The position numbers and the translations under genes are program-made. This document shows, in pieces, positions 22,058-33,504 of a stretch of 64,000 bases of DNA. The DNA is from Torymus aiolomorphi (Eukaryota > Arthropoda > Insecta > Hymenoptera > Torymidae). Position 1 is the first letter of the stretch; the number at the start of each line of letters is the position of its first letter. Below the pieces are notes generated by a model. The model was not told where the DNA came from. It saw only the letters and a program-made list of their open reading frames with translations, and did not search any database. Where the stretch lies: positions 63,370,522 through 63,434,521 of the forward strand of contig CM070877.1 in the NCBI GenBank assembly GCA_036365515.1, written 5' to 3'.

Positions 22058-22999
22058 GTACACTGAGAAAAAAAATACGCTGCATTGGCAGGAATCAAAT
22101 ACTCAGTAATAGCTTTTGCACGATCACGCCAAATCTGCATGAAGTTTACGCAGTTTTGGGTTGGACAATCCGCAGAATCTGCATTGCCCACCAAGCGGTA
22201 TCGTTATACGACGTCACGCGACAAAAGCCGTTTGATGAATGCAAAGTTGCCAGTAAATATATATTATAAATCTATAATTACATTAGAGATCTACATTCAT
22301 TTGTGTGTATACCTACTTGTATGTATTTTATTGCTCCACAAAAATAAATATAAAAAAACTTAAGTTTTATACTTAATTTCTAATTCATTTTAATTACCGT
22401 ATCTTATAATAAATCTTCGTTTGCGAATATATTTCAAGAATCGAAAACAAGAAAGTTAGCGAGGATACTATTTTTCTTAAGCTATATTTTCCGTAGAATA
22501 ATTATATATATTAAAACATTAGATAAAAATCAATAACTCGATTATTGTTTTATTCGCAACATATAGTTTTTATTCTCTTAAATAACTTTTAAACCATTAA
22601 TCTTAAACTGATTTTGTCATTAGATATTTAAAAAAAATGTTGTAGTGATATTTCAAAGTATCTTTCTATATAATATTATTTGTAAAATATTTGTCAAGTA
22701 TTCATAATTATACAATAATATTTATTTGTCAATCAAAGTTTACCGTCTTTTCATATGTATAAAGCGATAAAAGAGGTTAAGTTGAAGGAACCAAAGCCTT
22801 CAGTCAAAATTGCATAAGAGCATACGCTAATATTGCATAAGTCCCACTGCATTAGTGCTAATGCAGTTTTAGCGGTGGAATTCAGCTCTTTCGGCATACA
22901 GCAGTACGCCAATACAGCATAACTCCCTCTGCCGGAAAACTTACGCCATTACCGCGTGAAATTTCTGCCGTTCTAGCGTTATTTTTTTCTCAGTGTAGG
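22058..22999. mobile_element. MITE with CACTGAG ends and TA target duplication, inside LINE-B ORF1
   Basis: The left end CACTGAGAAAAAAAATACGC and right end (minus strand) CACTGAGAAAAAAATAACGC are inverted; each is flanked outside by TA, the signature of Tc1/mariner-type insertion. The interior is AT-rich with a near-perfect palindrome CTGCATTAGTGCTAATGCAG at about 22849 and no transposase frame. LINE-B ORF1 sequence resumes on both sides. Confidence 0.85.
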
Positions 23000-23271
23000 C
23001 GCGCTCGACGCCGGAAACGAAAAAAGCGGTCTCAGAGGGCTGGATAGCGTATTATTAGCATTGGCTGTAATGTTGACCGGCTGCGTCATTGTTGTAAGTC
23101 TAGGTGCCTGATGTGAATGAGATAGCGACGGTAAATAGCACCCCCAAGCTGACTTCGAACCCAGATACGCGCATGCAAAGCCCAGATAATATGTTTTATT
23201 ACAAGAATTACAGGTTGAAAAATCTTTTTTAATACTAATATTGCATTTTGCGCACTAGGGCATTCAGTCAC
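23000..23271 (-). pseudogene. LINE-B ORF1 N-terminal zinc finger
   Basis: The frame CAKCNISIKKDFSTCNSCNK, then TYYLGFACAYLGSK, is a Cys-rich finger comparable to that of LINE-B copy 1 (C-x2-C...C-x2-C...). A TAG lies a few codons before it and the expected His-x2-Cys is altered, so it is decayed. It leads into a Ser/Pro/Thr-rich stretch interrupted at 22999 by the MITE. Confidence 0.55.
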
Positions 23272-23289
23272 AAAATTCTAGGCTCCCTA

Positions 23290-24379
23290 ACAGCTATCAT
23301 AGTCGAAAAAGCCGCTTTTATACGCTTAAAGGCACTCGGCAGCAGTTAAAAGAAATTAAGTGGTAAAAAGTTATTTCGATCAGATGTCGGTAAGGCAGAG
23401 TGCATTTACACCCGTTTACAAATTATGTAAAGCGATAACAATCAGACCTAAATAAAAATATCATGACTGCGTTATTAAAACTAAATAACATAAAGTTTAA
23501 TGCCCAATACTTTCGATTTATAAATAATAATACTGCAAGGCTACTATAATAAATAAAAATAGCACAGCATGTTTACTGACTAATGCAGAATTAGTAAATA
23601 AAATGCTATGCTAATAACTTAGGCTACGCGAAGATTAAAAAGTAAAAAAAAAATAGATCATTTAACAGGCGCTCACGAATATACATAAAATAGACGCAAA
23701 AAATTTAAATTAGTGCCACCGCATAAACTAATAAAATAAAGCCAAATATTTACAGGTAAAAGTAATATTTACCTAGAAAATTCAGTTACGATGCGTCAAG
23801 ATTTGAGCGTGAATAAAATGCGTCGGCAACCATAAAATGAAAGCGAGAACATACTTCGCGTGATGTGCACAATGCGATTCTACTGCTAATGAGAAAGTCC
23901 GTTCCAGTATGCGGTAGGCCGTTAAGTGACGGTAATGATGACAGTCAGCACTACATATAGCAGAAGCTGTTGCGAAAATATTTACCATTGACAGCCGAAA
24001 ATTTCAAATAGCAGAAGTCTGTGGAAAGCCGGTACGTGATGCGCTGTAGTGGTTGCAGGTACACTGAGCTACTGGTACCTAACAGTTGAAGGGAACAAGA
24101 GTAGTGCAGAGAAGACTATCATGCAGACCATCCGGCGGGTAAATAGATGTTGCGAGGTGTCACGTCTTCAGTTTCAGGTTATGTTGATGTCGTCAACAGG
24201 AAACTTGCTCTGGGCCCATAGAAATGCATCGAAACCGTGCAGATCTTAGGCACAAGCTTGAGAGCCACAGGAGCCAGTTTCATAAAACGAAAAAAAACAC
24301 TCCTCAAAGTGAAGTGTGCGTAAATACAGGTGAAAGATAGCAGGAGAGAGTAGAGTGGCGACTGCTTCTACTTACTACC
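23290..24379 (-). other. LINE-B copy 2 5' UTR
   Basis: Non-coding sequence sharing position and short matches with the 5' UTR of copy 1 (16000-17173), including TTTACACCCGTTTAC and an AGAGCTGTTGCG/AGAAGCTGTTGCG segment. Confidence 0.55.
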
Positions 24380-24917
24380 AGAGAGAGAGATTTATTAACG
24401 CCATGGGGTATAACTCCGTCCGGCGCTCAAAAGAAATACATAGAGAAATATACAAAAAAAATATACAAAATATAAAAAAGAAAAAATAAAAGTATACAAA
24501 AAATAAGCATCAGAAAAACGTGGAGTATCGGTGAAAAACAGAGTCGAGGGTGTGAAAAGTTGCATAAGTTAAATAGGTTAAGTAAGCATGGCTAGTGATG
24601 GCTGACACAGATAAGTGTGGCGGTAGTGTATAGACAAGAAAGATGTGCGGTAAGAGTAAAGGTAAAAGTAATAATAGCGATTACAGTAGCGATGATTTAC
24701 AATAAAAATAAAAATAGAGGAGACCATATGGAAAGTAACGAATAGTAGCGAAATTAGTATACAAGTGCAAGAAATAAAGATTATATGAAAGTGGAAAAAG
24801 GAGAGAACACAATGGTAATAGCGACCATTGGTGAAGGGCACGCAGATCATCATGACCATAACAAATGATAAAAAATAATAAAAAACAAAAATAATAACAG
24901 TTACAAAGTATAAGGAA
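24380..24917 (-). other. (AG)n followed by AT-rich LINE 3' tail
   Basis: A short AG run (24380-24390) followed by GATTTATTAACGCC. On the minus strand this is a 3' tail ending ...GTTAATAAATC against CT repeats. The rest is AT-rich without recognised coding sequence. Confidence 0.45.
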
Positions 24918-24990
24918 AATAGGGGGTAACCCTTCACAAGAGTGTGAATCGAGTGTGAATCGAGAAGGGGTTACCCCCTTCACACTCTTA
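24918..24990. repeat. Compact inverted/direct repeat cluster
   Basis: GGGGGTAACCCTTCAC and its inverted partner GGGGTTACCCCCTTCAC lie about 30 bp apart, with two direct GTGTGAATCGAG units between them and AAGAGTGTGAA / TTCACACTCTT as a second inverted pair. Confidence 0.8.
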
Positions 24991-25059
24991 ATAGGTGAGC
25001 GCGGGGCACAATGGCCAGGCCATCAGGGAGCCGTTCGATTCGCACACGTCGTACACAGT

Positions 25060-25400
25060 TGGCCATGTCTCTCTCAAACAACATAGTCCTGGCGCAGCCC
25101 ATAAGTGGCCGTGGGCCATTAATGTCCAAGGTTCCACCAGAGTTTTTCTTATGTATTTTGGCCCCCCGAATCCGAATCCGTAAGGTGCTTTTCGTAAAGT
25201 AGGATATAAATTAGTTATAAACAATTTTATCAATAATTACGCAAATTTCACATTTTCACATGAAGGTAAGTGTCATTCTAATTTTTTTGTAGTATTTTGA
25301 AGCATAATGTGTCACAAAATATATACGTAGTCTAAAATTAACAATAATAATAAATATAAAATACATAAACAATTGAGATATCATAAACAAGACAACTCTT
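25060..25400 (+). repeat. Dispersed repeat, copy 1 (inverted relative to 52190-52545)
   Basis: Matches the minus strand of 52190-52545: a GGCCGTGGGCC..AAGGTTCCACC region, TTTTTCTTATGTATTTTGGCC, then an AT-rich tail with CATAATGTGTCACAAAATA and ACATAAACAATTGA. Both copies keep an open frame encoding PPEFFLCIL...RIRIRKV (copy 1) or PPKFFLCIL...RIRIRKV (copy 2), which suggests a once-coding or spreading gene-derived unit. Confidence 0.8.
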
Positions 25401-25802
25401 ATAAAGATATGGGAATGTAAGCCGTAGCGTTAAAATATTAACTTTAAACAATGTTATGACGTTTTTAAAATAATTTTAATAACAACAAATTATATTTAAT
25501 AATAATAATAATAATAGAGCTTTATTTGAACTTTGTTCAAATATTATATTCATTCAAACATTATATTAGTATTTTTATAAAAAGTATAAAAAAATATAAT
25601 CTCCTTCACTTCTTTGGCTCGCTTCGTAGTTTGGTCTGTTTGTGTCAGTATGATTGTTTGTGTAGTGTATAGGCCTATAACTAAATAAAAATAGAATTTG
25701 TTTTTAAGTAACAAAAAATACAAAAAATAATAAAAGAAAAATGATAAAAAATGAAAATTATGTGGAATCGAATAGTTTCACAGTGTAATCTGATGTAAGT
25801 TT
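25401..25802. other. AT-rich spacer
   Basis: Contains (AAT)n at 25497-25516 and no recognised gene. Confidence 0.5.
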
Positions 25803-26510
25803 CAAGTGTTGTGTTGTGTGGTGTCGTGTTTGCGTTAGTATACTTCTTAGCCTCTACATTCTCTCTTCAGTCTTCGTTCCATTTCTCCCTGTTCTCTTTC
25901 TCTGTGTTTTTGTTCATCCTCTTCTCCAGTGCTTTTTTTCTCCGCTGTCGTATACTCCCATCTTTCCCTTATCTTTTTTGCAGACAGTACTTCATCGAAG
26001 TAGTATATACCTTCTCTGAATACTTTTCCTCTGACACTACAGGTGTACTCCTTGGCAGCTTCGCTTTCGAATATCAGCCATCTCATTCTTTCTCCATGTT
26101 CTATCTTCTCCACCGTCCATTTTGCCTCTTCCAGCTCCTTCTTCATCCAGGTCTTAAAATCCATTTCACTGCTATTCCTGTCTTTTTTCACCAAAAGCAT
26201 CTTTTTCCTGTCTATATCTTCGATGTGCACAAACTCCTTTTTCACTTCGTTTTTGCTGTCTTCCACCTTTTTTATCTCTTCTCTCATTTCTGCTGCAGTT
26301 TTTTCCATTGCTCTTTTTTCTCTTTCCACCATTCTCTATAGGTTTTCCTCTGATCTCATTCTTCTCTCGATTTCTCCTTCCAAACGCCTCTCCAGAGTTT
26401 CCAAACTTTCTTTTATTTTTTCCACTGCGTCCATCTCTCTTTCCATTTTTCTGCTTTTCTTTCTCTCTTATTTTCTCACACCGTCTCGTTCTCTCACCTA
26501 AACATTTTGC
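25803..26510 (-). pseudogene. Coiled-coil ORF, probably LINE ORF1-type
   Basis: 26332-25847 is a 161-codon frame, strongly charged and helical (EKTAAEMREEIKKVEDSKNE, KKEFVHIEDIDRKKMLLVKK, MKKELEEAKWTVEKIEHGER), with a GKVFREGIYYFDEVL segment near its end; the DNA above it to 26510 is similarly Lys/Glu-rich in other frames. It lies just 3' of the LINE-C RT on the same strand. It could be an ORF1 of a head-to-tail LINE copy; I cannot prove the family, and composition bias may exaggerate the resemblance. Confidence 0.4.
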
Positions 26511-26529
26511 TACCCACGTGTAGACTTTT

Positions 26530-27235
26530 GCGGTTATATCTGGTTTCTGCAGCTCTGCTATAGCCTCGTATCTATCTTGTCGTCTCCATAGTTCGTGCCG
26601 TCTCCGCAGTTTGTGTTACTATCCTCCTTGCGGCCTTTTCTACAATATAGCTTCCAAACTCCCTGCTCTCGTCTTATCCTCTTCTTTATGTGTGTTCCTC
26701 TGTGATATGTTCTTTTCCTCCTCTGTCCTTCTTTTCCATGTTGTTTGCAGTAGCGTCCCCAGGCTTCTTTCTTCCCCTTTCAATATTTCTCTCCATCCTT
26801 TTGCCTCTTTCGTAGCCTGGCATTTCTCCACGACGTGTTCCAGCGTCTCTTCTTCCCTCCCACAAATTCTGCATCTTTTTTATTCTTCTTTTTTCCAATA
26901 TCTGTACCCTCTTGTTACGCAGCCCAGTCTGAACCTTCCAAACGTTTCCAATGTTCCTTTCTTCTTTATTGTTGCGCCCATTTTTTAGGTATTCTGGTCG
27001 GCCCTCTTGGAGAATGAGATCCTTGATGTCTACAGCGTATCTTGACTTACTTATTTCACATCTCCTTTCCTGTCGCTCTATGTCCTTGTGCCTTTCTTCC
27101 ATTTCACTCCATACTTCCTGTCCATCTGCTAATTTTCTCCCCACCTCTATACTTGACCATCCTTTGCTTCCAAAGAAATTTTTCCTGCACTTTTCCTGTG
27201 TTGTCTTAATCCATCTCTTATTACTTTCATTCAGT
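26530..27235 (-). pseudogene. LINE-C ORF2, C-terminal region
   Basis: From 27235: NESNKRWIKTTQEK, GRKLADGQEVWSEMEERHKD, SKSRYAVDIKDL, GRPEYLKNGRNNKEERNIGN, VWKVQTGLRNKRVQILEKRR, and an RIKKMQNLWEG segment. This is the Cys-poor remnant of the C-terminal domain that follows RT in this insect LINE family ('RY..W......G.P.YL..G.......ARFRLGN......W.......C..C' pattern). Frames are mixed. It continues upstream across the GC-rich insertion (27236-27962) into 27963-28957. Confidence 0.65.
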
Positions 27236-27962
27236 TGCGACGCGGGAAAACGCGTCGAGTGTGAGTTTGGGCGCGCGAAGGGATTTTCAAACGACGTTCG
27301 ATGATGATTCGAGCGCCGCGAGCGCCGTAGAAGGGCAGAGGAGAGAGAGAGCGCCGCTCTCTAATCACTCTACCGCAGGCCTCCGAGCGAGATAGAGACG
27401 TACGCGCGCGCAAGAGAAGCTTTTCTCCGTCTTTGTTATTGAGTGAGTGATAACTCGTCAGTGAGGTGACGAAGCGTGAGTTTCCCGAGAAGCCAGGAGA
27501 AGCCGCCCAGGTCTGCAGAGAGAGAGGCTGCAGCGACAGATTGACCCGGCGGACAAGACAGTACGACGTCAATCGTGTACGAGAGAGAGCGGCAAAAAGG
27601 TAAGAGAGTGCGAGTGTGTGCGCTGCGGCCGCGATCGACTGCGAGGCGAAAGCCTAAAAGCCGGTATTGGTGCCATTCCTTCCCTGCGGGGAAGGAAGTG
27701 AGAGAGTTGGGAGGAAAACCCTCGCAGCACCGACGTTGCGCAGCGGTTGCGTGGAAAGCGCGCGCGCGCCCGTGTGCGAGCCCTGCTGCCCGAGCAGGCG
27801 AACGTGGACCACCCCACCGGGGGAAAAGAGTCTCGAGCCGGTATTGCAAGTGTGCGCGTGAGTGTGATCTCCTCGTCTGGCGCCTTAGAAGTTCGGCGCG
27901 GAGAGCGTTTGAGCGAGGAGGGTATTAGAGCGCGCGGTTAATTCGAGACGCACGGATGCTTT
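27236..27962 (+). other. GC-rich ~725-bp insertion inside LINE-C
   Basis: A sharp GC-rich block with GAGAGAG runs and CpG-rich words interrupts LINE-C coding sequence, which resumes on both sides. It contains a donor-like CAAAAAG|GTAAGAG at about 27600 and an inverted pair CCTTCCCTGCGGGGAAGG at 27679-27696. It has no recognised coding function. It resembles a promoter/5' leader or a solo LTR in composition. Confidence 0.5.
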
Positions 27963-28957
27963 TATAGTTCGCGCGAAATACCGTGTCATACAGTTTTCTT
28001 TGATCTTGTGTGCCTCTCCGTTCCAGAGTTTATCCTCGCATTTCATAGCTCTTTTCCCAGCCTTTGTTTCCATCCTCCATCTGTCCGTTTCCTCGTGTAA
28101 CACCGCCCCCGGGGTTGTTCTATCCAGCTTCAACACCACCTGATATATTTATCCTAAATTTTCTGGAATTGTGCCCGCTCTTTCAATATCCCAGATATCC
28201 GATCCGTACATCAATATACTGTTCACTAGCGCGTCGAATATCTTCATTCGGCTTGTCCAGTCTTTTTTGAACTTTCATTCCCCAATGCTACATACCTTCC
28301 CGAGAACCGCGTTCGCTTTTCCTGTTACGTACTCAATGTGTTTAGTGCCCCCGTTGTTGCATTGAATTTTGTATTCTAGGTAAGTCGTGTCTTTTACAAC
28401 CTCAATCTCTTCTCCTCTCTATTTGAACTCTGTGATGTTTTTACTCTTCCTTCCTTCTGCCTTCTGGAATCTCATCATCTTGGATTTCTCCGTGTTGAGT
28501 TCCAGCCATTTTTTCACTAAAAACCTGTCAAATATTTTCATCATCTCTTTCATCCCATTTTCGTTATTCGCGAGCAGCATGACGTCGTCGGCGTATGCTA
28601 GCGAGAATACTTTCTTCTTCCCTAGTAGGATTCATCCTTCCTACACTTTTTCCAGCTCCTTCTCTAGATCTGACATGCTTATGTAGAATAATAAAGTGCT
28701 TATCGGGCATCAATCTCGCACCCTCTTATCCGTCCATTTCATCGTCCTTTACTACTATTGTGCACGTTGCCCCTTATACATTTCTTCGATTCCTTGTCCT
28801 TAATTACTCTTCTACGACCTCCTGCTCCATTCTCTTCCATATTTCTTCTCTCTTAATCCTGTCAAAGGCTCCTTTCAGATCTGCGAATAGTGCCGACAAC
28901 TTCCATTTTTCCTTACTAATTTCTTGTCCTATCGCCTTCTTCAATTTTGTAACGTAG
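27963..28957 (-). pseudogene. LINE-C reverse transcriptase, catalytic and thumb region
   Basis: On the minus strand: ISKEKWKLSALFADLKGAFD and RIKREEIWKRMEQE (28930-28820), LAYADDVMLLANNENGMKEM with YADD at 28596-28585, VKKWLELNTEKSKMMRFQKA, IEYVTGKANAVLGKV, DLVNSILMYGSDIW region, then LDRTTPGAVLHEETDRWRME and TGKRAMK-like text to 27963. This is the RT palm with intact YADD and the C-terminal part of ORF2. Frames are broken in several places. The upstream half lies at 50908-51929, beyond Gypsy-1. Confidence 0.8.
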
Positions 28958-29235
28958 TATTTGGTTACTCTACTCTCAAGGGTTGGAATTTGTCCTAAAC
29001 ACCCTTACCAATCACTTACGCCACTATCACTTACTCTTCGCCGACTGCTGAGTATCAAATCTCTCGGGTGGTTCGAACGAACTGCTCGACCACGATGAAC
29101 TCCGACACAACAACCCACGACGACTTACAACCGCTATATTATCGCCCTGAAAACATGTACGGAGAAGGTGGGAATAGACACGCACACATATAAGTTACAC
29201 TTGCTATTAAGAACACCAAGATTGAAATTAACTAA
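28958..29235 (-). repeat. Gypsy-1 left (3') LTR, outer part
   Basis: Aligns base by base with 50004-50279 (GGTTACTCTACT, TCGGGTGGTTCGAACGAACT, CCCTGAAAACATGTA). Ends in ACTAA, where the DNA transposon begins. Confidence 0.92.
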
Positions 29236-30190
29236 CAAGGAAAGGCCCCAGGTGTACCTTACTGATTTTCTTCAAATTTTGATATGTTGTAGTAGATATT
29301 TTGTATTTTTGTGTCCAAAAATATTTGACACGTATTTTTCTACGTGCCCATACGCTCATTTAAGGGTTGAAAACCACCCTTAAAGTTCACCCCCAAAAAC
29401 AGTTTTTTTTTTTTATATCTCCGAAACGAATTAGAATTTCTTGATGAAACAAAGTGGATATAATTCGCAATTGAAAAATGAATATTTGTGCAATATTTCT
29501 ACCTAGAAAGGTAGCATCCCTTATTTCTTATAAAAGAAAACTCTAAAATTTTGACAATGTTTTCGCTCAAAAAATTACAAAATTGATTGAATCCCAAAGA
29601 AAATAATTGTATTATAAACAAATTAAAAAAATAAAGTTGACGTGTCCCCGTGTTTTACGGAAAATGCTTTTTACACGGGGTAAACTACTCCTAAAACGGA
29701 TATTAAGTTATTTCAATATTAAATATGTATATATAAATACATTTTTTTCTTATTTATACTAAGTACACAAAACTAATCATAATTTAATAAATTAACTCGC
29801 TTAAAAAAAATTTACCCTCTTCAGGGGGTAAACAACCCCTTATTACAATATTTGAATTTCGATCAACTAAAAAATAGTTTTTTCGTGCAACTGTGATTAC
29901 TTAATTCTAAAACTTATTTTTTTGGCAAATTAAATATACAAATAGAAATATTGACCGCTTATAACTTCATTAGTTACCCATATTCAAAATTCAAAAATTT
30001 GGATCTTGAAAGAAAATTAAAAGTGAATAAATATGGAAATGTACTAATATACCTGATACAATTTATTTAATTCATTCAACTTGAAAAGTAGTATCCGTGT
30101 ATTTACCAGTATAAAGACATTTTTTATTCACTCTAGTTTTTTACAGCTGAAAAAAAGTTAAACGCGAACAAAAATTCTCATATTTGTAAT
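29236..30190. repeat. Left TIR of the TAA-flanked DNA transposon
   Basis: Inverted copy of 33505-34442. Strong identity over the outer 770 bp, weaker further in. Confidence 0.85.
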
Positions 30191-30368
30191 GATAGTGTAA
30201 GATCCTATTCATGTATTTTGAATACAAAAAATCTTTTACAGATTAAACTTCTAAAATATTAATAAAATAAACAGTTTGTGTTTTATACTTATTTATATAT
30301 AAACTAACAACAATAGTTATTAATAACATTAAATATTGTTGACTATTTTTTGGTATTTATTGTTAATA

Positions 30369-32008
30369 CTATACTTTATAATCATAACAATAGTGATAAT
30401 CATCAAAAAAGTGCTTCAAACATAATGATTTTTTGCACCAAGAGCATCTTGCGATTGCTGGATTAGAACATTCTGCAACTTCGAAACGAGCATTACAATT
30501 ATTTTCAAAGCCAAATTTTACTGGATTATCAAATTTTCTCGGCTTTGCATCAACGTAGCCTCTTTCATGCCACGAATATTTGAATAGGTTCACATATTGA
30601 GGGGATGATAACTGATTATGAACCAATGATTGAACCACTGAATGAAGTTTTATTATGTTATTTCTTAAATGCAGTTCTAAATCTTCAGTCATTAATATTA
30701 CACTGTCGGAAAAGTGTCTTACGTAATTTTTCCAAATCCTAAAACCAAACACGTCTAATGGCTCAATTTTACTGGTTGTTCCTTTTGGAATTATTTTAAC
30801 ATCGACATTTTTATTTGGAGGTGTTGCTTCCTTCACTGCATCAGGACAATGTCCACTCCAAGAGTCAATTAATAAAACACTTGAATGACCAACGTTGGGA
30901 AAATACACATCTTTTAAACACGTTTTAAAATGCTGTGTAATAATTACATACATTTTTATGTTTGTATAATAAAAGTAAAAAGTTATAATAATAGTAAATT
31001 TCATATACCTGAAGTTAATTTGCCAGATTTAGAAGCCATTAAATAAACATTTGAAGGTTTAAATAGCGTACTTTCTACTTTTAGTCCAAATTATCCTTTA
31101 GTTTCCTTTAATACAATAAACAAGGGAGAAAGTAGCTTACCGTCACCCGATATTAAGGGCTGAATAGTGTAACTATGCGTTGTAGAACTAAGAGATTCTA
31201 CAAGGCATTCGATTTGCCTTTCTCCTTCAACAGATAATGTCCTTCCTGAATACATTTCAATTTGAAACCCACTTTGATTCGAATTAAAAATAGGTTCTAT
31301 ACCTTTAATATTAATTATTTCTTTTACTTCAGAAACAAAAGCATTAGCTGCCTTTTGTAAGTGTTCTGATCCCTCTAAGTTTTTTTCGTTATGAATTTGT
31401 TAATTTTTCTGCTGACTATTCTATGGGCTTTTTTTTTTAATTTTTTAACCAATGATCTGACGCTTTAAATCTTATATCTTCCTTTCCAATAATTTTTTGA
31501 GCCCATTTTCGTAACTCTACGTCATGAACTATATGCCCAGCATCGATTGCAGAACGAAAATTATCTAGCAAAAATTTAGCGATTCTTCCAATTTTTCTTT
31601 ATAGGTGCCTCCTTTATTTAAGGTATGCGCCCATCGTTTCAATTGTGTAATTGACTTAACTTTTCGAAATTTATGTTGTACAGTTTTCATAGCGAGATTT
31701 TTTGTAACACATGTAAGATCTTCTTCATCCATAGTACATGTTTGTGAACTTTGATCAACGTCTGCTGCCCATATTCTATCATTATCTTCAACAATTTGCA
31801 TCTCAACATCTTCGAACGGCTCTTGAAAATCCAATGTTTCTTGCTGAATGAATTCTGGTTCGTTAAAGTCATTCATACAAACCAGTAAAAATTTTTCTAT
31901 ACTATCCTTCAATGCAATTTTTTCTGTTGTAGTAGGACTTTCTTTTATATTCATTACTTGAAAGGACAGTAAAAGTAAATTTATAACGTTGATCGGGTTA
32001 ATAGTCAT
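30369..32008 (-). pseudogene. DDE-type transposase of the TAA-flanked element, broken
   Basis: 32008-31565 (147 codons) has an acidic N-terminal region and the basic VQHKFRKVKSITQLKRWAHT box. 31560-31015 in shifting frames gives ERQIECLVESL, QPLISGDGKLLSPLFIVLKE and ASKSGKLTS. 30922-30369 gives FPNVGHSSVLLIDSWSGHCP (catalytic Asp region), IIPKGTTSKIEPLDVFGFRI, WKNYVRHFSD and a C-terminal Cys/His cluster (CSWCKKSLCLKH). GT..AG-like signals near 31012 and 30924 suggest a ~90-bp intron between KLTS and the next exon. Several stops in the middle show decay. It catalyses excision and insertion of its own element; the family name is uncertain. Confidence 0.75.
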
Positions 32009-33504
32009 TTCGTAAGTTGTCTATCTAAAAATAATTATTACATATTAATATTTTATAATTTACAGTTACTTATTTTAAAGTGTTTTTTTAAAACGGAAAA
32101 ATTAATTTTTATTAAATCTTAAAGATTTTATGAGTAGATACGCAAATTATGATCTTTCACAGGAATCATAATATGGATTTCACTTATGTTATTATTAATT
32201 TGTTTATATTTTTCACGTTCATTCAAATAAAAATTAAACGCTTAAACTTCTACTAAACATATCAGATAGAAATATTAAATACATACGATTTATTCTATTC
32301 GTCGATGATAGATTCAAAAGATATTAAAGACGAAAAAAAAGAATTTTCAGAAAATATTTGTGATTTGTTTATACATAAAATTGTCAAATAAGAAAATTTT
32401 TATTATAGATGCATGTGTTCATTAACAAACCATTTGTAAAGAAAGTATGCAACAAACAGTATATGTATTAGAAATATATTATTTTGTTATAAAAAAATTA
32501 TTTTTGTAATCTTAATGTATACCAACGTTTTAAAGAAATTTTACAAAGCTCTAATTCATGTGAGATCTACCTTCCGGAGTATTATCTTTTACAAAAATAA
32601 CTCCTGAACTTGAAAAAAATTCTTAAATATTCATCGAAAATAAAATAACATATATGTTTGTAAAATATTATAAGATATTCAAAAACTGTTTTTTAAAATG
32701 GTTTAAAAGGAATAATTAAATTTATACTTGATATATAATATACAAAATACAGAGAGTTTATATAAAGATAAATATTGCTGACCAATGGTGATGTCATAGA
32801 ATTACTTCATAGAACTTTCATATATTACTTTACAATTATAACAATACGTTGTAACATCACATTTTGATATTACAATACTAATATAGTATAAATTACACCC
32901 CTCTAAAAGTTATGTTTACTTACGTGTATTTTTTCTTACCCTTACAACAACCTCGGATTTCAGAGAGTATGCGTATTATGAGTATGACCATTATTTATAA
33001 TTAGAAGAATAGAAACAATAAAACTAATATTACATTATTTTGCAATAGATATTTACCTCTTTAACTCAAGTAGTTACTCTCTTAAAAATATTTTAATATA
33101 TTTCTTCGTAAATTTATTTAAAAATCTGTACAGTATATATAATAGTAATAAAAACAACTGTTAAAACAATGAACGTCTTCCGTTTTAAAACTATGAACCA
33201 CAACTGTCTGTTGATTATAAAACAGAAGCGAAATAAACAAATAAAAATAAAATGAACGAGTTAAAAATACAAATTTATCTTCGGTCGAAGATCGGTGAAT
33301 GATGAAAATAAGTATAGATTATAAAAATCACATTTTCAGTAATATTAAGGCATCATTCACGATCTAGAAACTATATGCAAGCACTTGTGTTCTTTTGTAT
33401 TATTACAAATTATTTATATTATTACAGATCATTTATTGAAAAATTGGAATAAATTACTCTGAAAAGATTTTTTTTTATTCATAGTACAAAAATAGGAGCG
33501 TGCA
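32009..33504. other. AT-rich interior of the DNA transposon
   Basis: No ORF or motif was recognised on either strand. Confidence 0.5.

Larger units (their letters stand above)
20261..24379 (-). mobile_element. LINE-B copy 2 (5' UTR, ORF1, endonuclease; RT missing)
   Basis: The minus-strand order is a 5' UTR (24379-23290) starting just inside a CT run with TGGTAGTAAGTAG, an ORF1 zinc finger (23271-23000), a MITE insertion (22999-22058), the rest of ORF1 (22057-21351), and endonuclease plus linker (21287-20261). No RT follows. Loss of the 3' part is atypical for LINEs, which usually lose the 5' end, so a secondary deletion or replacement by the AT-rich repeat is likely. Confidence 0.75.

Noticed and set aside
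25811..26523. Plus-strand Phe/Ser/Leu-rich 'membrane protein' ORFs at 25811-26501
   Set aside because: Antisense of Lys/Glu-rich minus-strand LINE sequence; hydrophobicity is a complement artefact.
27436..27941. Arg-rich ORFs in the GC-rich block
   Set aside because: High GC removes stops on all frames; no conserved motif.
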